DNA of 5,004 bases from Eubacteriales Family XIII. Incertae Sedis bacterium (GTDB taxonomy: Bacteria > Bacillota_A > Clostridia > Peptostreptococcales > Anaerovoracaceae). Numbering within the stretch: the stretch's first letter is position 1; each line of letters opens with the position of its first letter. A program made the translations under genes and the position numbers. This document shows, one piece after another, positions 1 through 4,196 of the stretch. The stretch lies in contig JAITLA010000282.1 of NCBI GenBank assembly GCA_031278145.1, positions 1 through 5,004 of the forward strand, given 5' to 3'. A model generated the notes under the pieces. The model did not search any database. It worked only from the letters and a program-made list of their open reading frames with translations, and was not told where the DNA came from.

Positions 1-15
1 ACGCCGCGCCGTTTA

Positions 16-44
16 TTGACTAAAATAAAAAATACAGGTATAAT
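16..44 (+). promoter_or_regulatory. Sigma-A-type promoter of the aldo/keto reductase gene
   Basis: The -35 box TTGACT (16-21) and the -10 box TATAAT (39-44) are separated by exactly 17 bp. That is one mismatch from the housekeeping consensus. The predicted transcription start is near 50-52, leaving a leader of about 168 nt before the aldo/keto reductase start at 219. No gene is visible in the 15 bases before the promoter. The start site is inferred from box spacing only. Confidence 0.82.
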
Positions 45-50
45 AGTAGC

Positions 51-218
51 TGTGGGCTTGTGGGTTTGGCTTTTCGGCACGAACTCGGACTGACCGGCTT
101 CCCGGAGATTTTGTTAAGAAAACAAAATTATCCTTGGACAATACGCATCCTCGTGCGGGATGCCGGTTCGTGTTTCTTATCGGGATGTTGCGACAGAAGC
201 CGCAGAGAGGAGTATGTA
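51..218 (+). promoter_or_regulatory. Hairpin-rich 5' leader of the aldo/keto reductase mRNA
   Basis: This stretch lies between the promoter and the start codon. Three local hairpins can be read: CCGG[CTTC]CCGG at 94-105, ATTTTGTT[AAGAA]AACAAAAT at 108-128, and GCATCC[TCGTGCG]GGATGC at 145-163. A 7-bp helix CACGAAC/GTTCGTG (78-84 with 166-172) could enclose all three as a multi-branch junction. A segment just before the ribosome binding site, GAAGCCG (196-202), is complementary to CGGCTTC (95-101), which includes the loop of the first hairpin. I recognise no riboswitch family. The AT-rich 8-bp palindrome could instead be a protein operator. The individual helices are observed; a regulatory role is inference. 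Confidence 0.35.
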
Positions 219-1364
219 ATGAATTACAGAACATTTCCCAAGACGGGCGAAAGGGTTTCCTTGCTGGGATTCGGCTGTATGCGCTTGCCGGTGATAGACA
301 AGGACCATACGCGGATCGATGAGGCGGAGGCCGGGCGGATGCTGCGTTACGCCATCGACAAAGGCGTCAATTACGTCGATACCGCTTACGTATACCACGG
401 CGGCAAGAGCGAGGTCTTTCTCGGCAAGGCTCTGAAGGACGGCTATCGGGAAAGGGTCTTCATCGCCGACAAGCTGCCGCTCATGCACGTGACGGCCTCG
501 GAGGACGTGCCGAGGCTGCTGGCGGAGCAATTGACGCGTTTGGATACGACGCATATCGATATGTATCTCCTGCATGACGTCCGCGAAAAGTCGTGGGAGA
601 AGGTGAAGGAACTCGGCATCGTAAGCATCCTTGAGGAGAAGCGGGCGCAGGGGCTGATCAAGAATATCGGCTTTTCCTACCACGGTGAAACGACGGCGCT
701 TTTTAAGGAGATCATCGACGCCTTCCCGTGGGATTTCTGTCAGATCCAGCTCAACTATATGGACACCGGCTTGCAGGCGGGGGTGGAAGGCTTGAAATAC
801 GCCGCGCACAGGGGCGTGCCCGTCGTGATCATGGAGCCCCTCAAGGGCGGGATGCTCACGGATGCCCTGCCGGAACCCATCCAAAGATATTGGTCCGGCA
901 TCGGCGTAAAGCGCTCCCCCGCGGAGTGGGCGTTTCGCTGGATTGCCGACTTTCCGGAGGTGCTCACCGTATTGAGCGGCATGGGCAGCTTCGCGCAGGT
1001 CGAGGAAAATGTTCGGACGCTTTCGGATGCCGACGCGAATATGCTGACGGATGAGGAACGCGCGATCATCGGCAAGGTGGCGGACGAATACAACAAGCTG
1101 ACGCCCTACTCCTGCACCGCTTGCAAATACTGCATGCCCTGTCCCGTCGAGATCAACATTCCGTATTTGATCGCGTTGCGGAACGAGGCGACGATCTTCA
1201 AAAGCGAAAAGCACGTATCCTTTTCGATTCGTAATTTTGTGCGGCCCAAGCCCTCGGCGTGCATCGCCTGCAAGCAGTGCGAGGAAAAATGCCCGCAGCA
1301 TCTGCCCATCGCCGATGTCATGACCGAATCCGCAGAGATGTTCGAACGGGCACCCGGGGCTTAG
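219..1364 (+). CDS. Aldo/keto reductase with C-terminal double 4Fe-4S ferredoxin module
   Basis: This 381-residue cytoplasmic oxidoreductase has a TIM-barrel aldo/keto reductase domain (about residues 1-285) followed by an iron-sulfur domain. The canonical tetrad is visible: Asp54, Tyr59, Lys85 and His119. The C-terminus carries two cysteine clusters: C299-x2-C302-x2-C305-x2-C308-P and C348-x2-C351-x2-C354-x3-C358-P. This arrangement is typical of the 'aldo/keto reductase, 4Fe-4S' family of anaerobes and would let the enzyme exchange electrons with ferredoxin or flavodoxin rather than only NAD(P)H. The physiological substrate is unknown. The start at 219 is chosen because AGAGGAG (206-212) sits 6 nt upstream and MNYRTF is the usual family start. 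The frame stays open upstream to 60, but that part is not homologous-looking. The gene has its own promoter, and I see no convincing U-tailed terminator after the stop. Confidence 0.93.
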   Translation: MNYRTFPKTGERVSLLGFGCMRLPVIDKDHTRIDEAEAGRMLRYAIDKGVNYVDTAYVYHGGKSEVFLGKALKDGYRERVFIADKLPLMHVTASEDVPRLLAEQLTRLDTTHIDMYLLHDVREKSWEKVKELGIVSILEEKRAQGLIKNIGFSYHGETTALFKEIIDAFPWDFCQIQLNYMDTGLQAGVEGLKYAAHRGVPVVIMEPLKGGMLTDALPEPIQRYWSGIGVKRSPAEWAFRWIADFPEVLTVLSGMGSFAQVEENVRTLSDADANMLTDEERAIIGKVADEYNKLTPYSCTACKYCMPCPVEINIPYLIALRNEATIFKSEKHVSFSIRNFVRPKPSACIACKQCEEKCPQHLPIADVMTESAEMFERAPGA

Positions 1365-1476
1365 GGTTCTTAATCCTGCCTCTGCGGCGATCCCGGCCCC
1401 TGTTCGGGTAAGTAGAAAAAGGGAAAAAAGGCAAAAAAAGCATGCGAAAAAAAATTAATTATTTTTAAAATTCCTA
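1365..1476 (+). promoter_or_regulatory. A-tract-rich upstream region (UP-element-like, probably curved)
   Basis: This non-coding stretch follows the aldo/keto reductase. From 1416 it contains four A-tracts of increasing length: A5 at 1416-1420, A6 at 1424-1429, A7 at 1433-1439 and A8 at 1447-1454. A T5 run follows at 1462-1466 in the AT-only block 1455-1472. The first three tracts have centres about 8.5-9.5 bp apart, close to helical phasing. Such DNA usually bends and can bind the alpha-subunit C-terminal domain of RNA polymerase. It abuts the perfect promoter at 1477. The role is inferred from composition and position. Confidence 0.5.
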
Positions 1477-1505
1477 TTGACAAACGTCATCAAATGCGTT
1501 ATAAT
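1477..1505 (+). promoter_or_regulatory. Perfect consensus sigma-A promoter driving the intergenic RNA
   Basis: TTGACA (1477-1482) and TATAAT (1500-1505) match the consensus at all twelve positions with a 17-bp spacer. The predicted start is about 1511-1513. Strength this high, with an AT-rich upstream block, is more typical of abundant stable RNAs than of ordinary enzyme genes. The -35 region overlaps a TGAC-N4-GTCA palindrome (1478-1489), which may be a regulator site or may be coincidental. Confidence 0.88.
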
Positions 1506-1510
1506 AGAGA

Positions 1511-1730
1511 TTAAGTTAGAGGCAACTAACCCAACGGTGGGCAGCTTGCTTATCCGCCACGATAAGGTAAAGGATTACGAAGGCCGCCGGTGCATACCGG
1601 CAAACTCAACTCACTCCTCAACAACACCACAAACAACGCGTTCTGAACTGCACGATCCACACAACCGTAACCTTTGCCAAGCTCTCTGCCGGAGTTGCCG
1701 GCCGATTAGTGAAAACTAATCGGCCGGCAA
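1511..1730 (+). ncRNA. Candidate structured non-coding RNA or long structured leader upstream of flavodoxin
   Basis: No convincing protein is encoded here, but the segment folds well by eye. Helices in order: a 5' hairpin GTTAG/CTAAC (1515-1519 with 1526-1530); a closing helix GGCAG/CTGCC (1540-1544 with 1686-1690), or alternatively AGCTT/AAGCT (1543-1547 with 1679-1683); a hairpin TTATC/GATAA (1550-1554 with 1561-1565). Stacked directly on that is a 13-bp long-range helix, GGTAAAGG-A-TTACG (1566-1579) with CGTAACCTTTGCC (1666-1678), containing one bulged A and one G-U pair. Inside it is a hairpin GCCGGT[GCAT]ACCGGC (1586-1601) and a largely unstructured A/C-rich loop with no G from 1602 to 1637. 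A 16-bp hairpin (1695-1730) closes the segment. It does not look like tmRNA, 6S, SRP, RNase P, T-box or any common riboswitch. It may be an independent small RNA, since flavodoxin has its own candidate promoter, or a riboswitch-like leader. Confidence 0.55.
1695..1730 (+). terminator. 16-bp perfect hairpin with GAAA loop; possible terminator of the intergenic RNA
   Basis: The arms 1695-1710 and 1715-1730 pair without mismatch around a GAAA tetraloop (1711-1714). The stem is strong enough to stop or protect an RNA 3' end. The following bases (ATTGCCACCT) are not a U-tract on this strand, and there is none on the other strand either, so it is not a canonical intrinsic terminator. It could be a Rho-independent-like pause, a processing or stability element, or a DNA-binding palindrome. 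Confidence 0.4.
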
Positions 1731-1744
1731 ATTGCCACCTTTGA

Positions 1745-1773
1745 TTGACGTGACATTTTTGGAGCAATATACC
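1745..1773 (+). promoter_or_regulatory. Candidate promoter directly upstream of flavodoxin
   Basis: TTGACG (1745-1750) and TATACC (1768-1773) are 17 bp apart, giving five of six and four of six consensus matches. A start near 1780 would give a leader of about 44 nt containing a small hairpin GCCGG/CCGGC (1791-1795 with 1803-1807) just before the ribosome binding site. Its position after the 16-bp hairpin suggests that flavodoxin can be transcribed separately from the structured RNA. Confidence 0.5.
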
Positions 1774-1823
1774 TTGAACATCGGACGAAGGCCGGTCGAA
1801 AGCCGGCGGAAAGGAAGGGCGGG

Positions 1824-2252
1824 ATGAGCAAAGCAGCGGTGATTTATTGGAGCGGCACGGGCAATACCGAGAAGATGGCGAACGCGGTGCTGGAGGGTCT
1901 GCGAACGGCGGGCGCGGAAGCGGAGTTGTTCACGGTGGACAAAATCACGCCGGCCGAAGCGGCCGCTTATGAAAGGCTGGCGCTCGGCTGCCCCTCGATG
2001 GGTGCCGAAGTGCTGGAAGAAGCAGAATTCGAGCCCTTTTTTACGGAGCTTGAGAAGCATATAACCGGCAAGCCGATTGCGCTGTTCGGCTCTTACGGAT
2101 GGGGCGACGGCGAGTGGATGCGCAACTGGAAGGAACGCTGTGAGGGCAAGGGCGCCAACTTGGCGACGGAGGGCCTGATCGCGAACGAGGAGCCGGACGC
2201 CGTGGCACTGGATGCCTGCAAGGATTTGGGGAAAAAGCTGGCAGCGCTGTAG
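1824..2252 (+). CDS. Short-chain flavodoxin
   Basis: This is a 142-residue FMN-binding electron carrier, acting in the cytoplasm as a low-potential substitute for ferredoxin. The phosphate-binding loop WSGTGNTEKM begins at residue 9. The first isoalloxazine-contacting loop is GCPSMGAE (55-62). The second is GSYGWGDGEW (89-98), containing the stacking Trp93. These match C. beijerinckii and M. elsdenii flavodoxins almost position for position, and the length is the family norm. The ribosome binding site AAGGAAGG (1811-1818) lies 5 nt before the ATG. In such anaerobes flavodoxin usually replaces ferredoxin under iron limitation. No clear Fur box is seen here. The gene is downstream of the structured RNA region and convergent with the manganese exporter gene. 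Nearby iron-sulfur enzymes are possible partners, which is an inference. Confidence 0.95.
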   Translation: MSKAAVIYWSGTGNTEKMANAVLEGLRTAGAEAELFTVDKITPAEAAAYERLALGCPSMGAEVLEEAEFEPFFTELEKHITGKPIALFGSYGWGDGEWMRNWKERCEGKGANLATEGLIANEEPDAVALDACKDLGKKLAAL

Positions 2253-2283
2253 AAAAAAACGCGCGCAGGCGAAGCGCTTGCGC
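2253..2283 (-). terminator. Intrinsic terminator of the manganese exporter gene
   Basis: Read on the minus strand, the arms GCGCA (2283-2279) and TGCGC (2267-2263) pair. The stem continues past one A-C mismatch with GCG/CGC, closing on a short CTT loop, and is followed 3 nt later by seven T residues (2259-2253). It lies about 100 bp past the exporter stop codon and abuts the flavodoxin stop on the opposite strand. Confidence 0.6.
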
Positions 2284-2374
2284 CCCTGCCGCGGCCCTTT
2301 GAAGATGCAGGCGCTGTTTGCGCCCGCGCCCGGGCATCGAAACGGCTCGCTTCCGTCCGGACGCGATATTTTGC

Positions 2375-2409
2375 GGGATCGCCCTATGAGGGGCGGTCTC
2401 GTTTCTTTT
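2375..2409 (+). terminator. Intrinsic terminator of flavodoxin, overlapping the end of the exporter gene
   Basis: On the plus strand GGGATCGCCC (2375-2384) pairs with GGGCGGTCTC (2391-2400), ten pairs including two G-T wobbles, around the loop TATGAG. A T-rich tail GTTTCTTTT follows (2401-2409). It overlaps the last codons of the convergent exporter gene (stop at 2386-2384). The tail is imperfect, and the minus-strand reading lacks a U-tract, so it most likely serves flavodoxin transcripts. Confidence 0.55.
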
Positions 2410-3082
2410 CCGCACGCAGCAGGAGAAAGGCGGCGAGGGCCGCGGCCGCGGCCAAGGCGAGCAGGATGCCCGCCGTTGCGGACAACGGCAAACCGAGGTC
2501 CTCTCGGAGCACGCGATAGCTTCCGGCCAGCCCGAACAGCATGAAGGCGGAGGCGGAAACCGATTTGATCTTCTTCTCCGGAATTTTTCGACGCAGGATA
2601 ACCCCGGCCACTATCCCAATGCTGTCGGCCGTCAGCATTCCCACGGTTGTGCCCGCCAGCACCGCAAGCGGCGCGGACGGCAACTTCGCGGCCAGCGCGA
2701 TGGTTGTCAACTGGGTTTTGTCGCCCATTTCCGCGATGAAAAAGGCCGTACCCACGGTGAACACGGGGCCGAATTTCGTGCTGCGCTTGTCCTCGCCCTC
2801 CAGCCTGTCACCGCGAATCGTCCAAAGGCCGAAAAGGATGAAGGACAGGGAAGCGGCGGCCTGTATCCAAAGCCCGGCGGCCGCGAAGCGCGTGATCAAG
2901 TGGCCTGCGGCCACCGCAAGGGCATGATTGACGACGGTAGCCAGAAAAATGCCGGTCAGCACCTCGACGCTCTTGTAGCGCGCGGCAAAAGCCATGGCCA
3001 AGAGCTGGGTCTTATCGCCCATTTCCGCCAGCGTCACCGCCCCGGCCGACAGGAAAAACGCGACGACAATCGAAAAATCCAT
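2384..3082 (-). CDS. UPF0016/GDT1-family manganese exporter
   Basis: This is a 232-residue integral membrane protein made of two homologous halves, each with the family signature E-x-G-D-K-T: EMGDKT at residues 20-25 and at 118-123. The acidic residues of these motifs are thought to form the cation path. Hydrophobic segments lie at about 4-30, 40-63, 69-89, 108-131, 137-161 and 174-192. An additional alanine-rich one lies at 200-223 before a charged tail. Members of this family (TMEM165/Gdt1, bacterial MneA/Mnx) move Mn2+ (or Ca2+) out of the cytoplasm. Manganese specificity is supported here by the yybP-ykoY riboswitch in the leader. The start at 3082 is preceded by AAGGAGG (3094-3088) with a 5-nt gap. 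The frame is open upstream to 3208, but that part runs through the leader and terminator. Confidence 0.93.
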   Translation of the reverse strand: MDFSIVVAFFLSAGAVTLAEMGDKTQLLAMAFAARYKSVEVLTGIFLATVVNHALAVAAGHLITRFAAAGLWIQAAASLSFILFGLWTIRGDRLEGEDKRSTKFGPVFTVGTAFFIAEMGDKTQLTTIALAAKLPSAPLAVLAGTTVGMLTADSIGIVAGVILRRKIPEKKIKSVSASAFMLFGLAGSYRVLREDLGLPLSATAGILLALAAAAALAAFLLLRAEKKRDRPS

Positions 3083-3097
3083 GGAAGCCTCCTTCCC

Positions 3098-3130
3098 CTC
3101 GCGCGACGCGCATGGCGCGGCCCGCGCGAG
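3098..3130 (-). other. Very stable GC hairpin just upstream of the exporter ribosome binding site
   Basis: CTCGCGCG and CGCGCGAG (3130-3123 with 3105-3098) form 8 bp. Nested inside are 5 bp, CGCGC/GCGCG (3119-3115 with 3111-3107), with a 3-nt loop. The outer base of the stem is only 3 nt from the AAGGAGG ribosome binding site. It might protect the mRNA, keep the site accessible, or pause polymerase. Role unknown. Confidence 0.5.
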
Positions 3131-3181
3131 AACGGGTCGCCCTGCGGTCCCGCTGTGTTCCGGCCCGCCCGTTTGCCTAAT

Positions 3182-3230
3182 AAAAAAGACCTCCGACATG
3201 TCCCTCACGGGGAAAACATGTCGAAAGTCT
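3182..3230 (-). terminator. Riboswitch-controlled transcription terminator
   Basis: Read on the minus strand, AGACTTTCGACATGT (3230-3216) pairs with ACATGTCGGAGGTCT (3201-3187). All 15 positions pair, counting two T-G wobbles. The 14-nt loop holds a further short CCC/GGG stem, and six T residues follow (3187-3182, the first being paired). It lies about 100 nt before the exporter start codon and inside its leader, so it is an attenuator rather than an end-of-gene terminator. Confidence 0.88.
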
Positions 3231-3307
3231 CGTTAACCGCATCGGCTGCAAAGCCAGGCGCAATGCGCCAGCATGTTGACTTTGCAATAAAACTACTCCC
3301 TCTCAAC
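3220..3307 (-). promoter_or_regulatory. yybP-ykoY manganese riboswitch aptamer
   Basis: The hallmark GGGAGTAG of the L1 loop is at 3300-3293. A helix GCAAAGTC/GGCTTTGC (3285-3278 with 3255-3248) encloses the apical GGCGC/GCGCC hairpin (3269-3257). The conserved closing strand AACGAGACTTT follows. P1 pairs GTTGAGAG (3307-3300) with CTTTCGAC (3227-3220). The motif order and sequence fit Rfam yybP-ykoY RNAs, which sense Mn2+ together with Mg2+. The 3' strand of P1 is part of the 5' arm of the terminator, so Mn2+ binding should prevent termination and switch the exporter gene on. The aptamer starts at essentially the first transcribed base. Confidence 0.93.
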
Positions 3308-3314
3308 CGCTTTT

Positions 3315-3343
3315 ATCATACACCGATTTTCGCGAATTGTCAA
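3315..3343 (-). promoter_or_regulatory. Sigma-A promoter of the riboswitch-exporter transcript
   Basis: On the minus strand TTGACA (3343-3338) and TATGAT (3320-3315) are 17 bp apart, eleven of twelve consensus positions. Transcription should begin near 3308, so the riboswitch P1 helix is at the very 5' end of the RNA. The -35 box is about 44 bp past the stop codon of the iron-sulfur subunit gene. Confidence 0.87.
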
Positions 3344-3386
3344 GCCTTATGTTTTGATTCGATACACGATGCCATTGTTATTGCGT

Positions 3387-4196
3387 TTAGGAATCCAGCG
3401 CGATATCCCCCAGATTGATGCTCCTGTCCGTCTTGAGCGCCGCAAAGACGCGCGTCCGGTAGCCCTTGGCGTCCACCGCCAGCTCAAACACGCCTACGGG
3501 CAGATCCTCGAACCAGAAATCCCCGAACTCGTCCGTGACGGTCCGCCGGGTTTTGCCGCCCGACTGCAGGCGGCAGGCCGCGCCCTCGAGGATCTCCTCC
3601 CGGACGGGGTCGTACACCGTGCCGCCGATGAACATACCCGGGATATTGCGGTAGTACACGCGCGGCCGCGCCCCGGTTTCGGGCGCAAGCACGGCGGCGC
3701 CGTCGACGAAATCCGCAAGCTCCGCATCCTCCCCGAAGCGCATCGCGTCGGTGGGGCAGGCGTCCACGCAGCGCGGCAGCTTCGCGCCGCGGTCGAGCAA
3801 GTGCGCGCAGCCCGTGCACTTCTGCGGCAGATTGAGCGCCTCGTTGAAATAGACGGCCCCGTAGGGGCAGGCCTCCGCAATCCGTCGCTGCCCCGCCGCC
3901 TTCTCCGGGTCGATGATGACAAGCCCGTCCTCCCGGCGGTACACCGCGCCGTTTTCCGCCGCCGCCACGCACGGGGCGTTCGCACAGTGATTGCATATCC
4001 TGGATATGTAGTGTATCCGCACCTTCGGTATGGAGCCGCGAACGTGCTCCTCCACGCGGCACCAGAACTGCCCCGTTTCCGGTTGGGGCTTGGCGTAGGG
4101 CGTCCAGTCGTTGCCGCAATGCTCGTCCTTGCAGGCCAATTGGCAGTTGTGGCAGCCCGTGCAGAGCGCCACATCGATTGCGAACACCTTAGCCAT
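3387..4196 (-). CDS. Iron-sulfur beta subunit of a transhydroxylase-like molybdoenzyme, with C-terminal TTR/Cna-B-like domain
   Basis: This 269-residue electron-transfer subunit belongs to the DmsB/NrfC-like group. Cysteine motifs: I is complete (C12, C15, C18, C22). II is C68, C71, C76 with the fourth position replaced by Ala80. III keeps only its last cysteine, C110. IV is complete (C127, C130, C143, C147). With the usual pairing (I with IV, II with III) this leaves three full 4Fe-4S sites and removes one entirely. That agrees with the three clusters known for the pyrogallol-phloroglucinol transhydroxylase beta subunit, which is also about this length. Residues from about 185 form a beta-rich carboxypeptidase-regulatory/Cna-B-like domain (GTVYDPV..., DEFGDFWFEDLPVG), another feature shared with that enzyme. 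No signal peptide is seen, so a cytoplasmic location is likely. The start overlaps the catalytic subunit stop by 8 bp; AAGGAGG (4212-4206) lies 9 nt upstream. The substrate is not determined by this sequence. Confidence 0.9.
   Translation of the reverse strand: MAKVFAIDVALCTGCHNCQLACKDEHCGNDWTPYAKPQPETGQFWCRVEEHVRGSIPKVRIHYISRICNHCANAPCVAAAENGAVYRREDGLVIIDPEKAAGQRRIAEACPYGAVYFNEALNLPQKCTGCAHLLDRGAKLPRCVDACPTDAMRFGEDAELADFVDGAAVLAPETGARPRVYYRNIPGMFIGGTVYDPVREEILEGAACRLQSGGKTRRTVTDEFGDFWFEDLPVGVFELAVDAKGYRTRVFAALKTDRSINLGDIALDS

Noticed and set aside
108..128. Rex redox-repressor site
   Set aside because: The half-sites resemble TTGTTAA, but the total span is about 15 bp instead of 18 and the right half is imperfect.
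214..221. ATGTAATG: a start-stop mini-ORF overlapping the aldo/keto reductase start
   Set aside because: The first ATG is only 1 nt from the ribosome binding site, too close for initiation, so it is probably coincidental.
177..1301. A 374-codon open frame antisense to the aldo/keto reductase
   Set aside because: It shows no recognisable domain, is Arg/His-rich as expected for the complement of a GC-rich gene, and lies under a gene with complete catalytic motifs.
1515..1530. DtxR/MntR or Fur-type metal-regulator box at the start of the RNA
   Set aside because: GTTAG-N6-CTAAC has the wrong spacing for the DtxR-type 19-bp palindrome and no Fur consensus. It reads better as an RNA hairpin.
1586..1601. 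Resemblance of the CCGGT...ACCGG hairpin to a cobalamin riboswitch element
   Set aside because: The other conserved cobalamin boxes are absent, as are FMN, T-box, glmS and molybdenum-cofactor riboswitch signatures.
1477..1719. An 80-codon open frame across the RNA region
   Set aside because: Its start lies inside the promoter -35 box, there is no ribosome binding site, and the translated sequence is low-complexity and unlike any protein. The helices explain the segment better.
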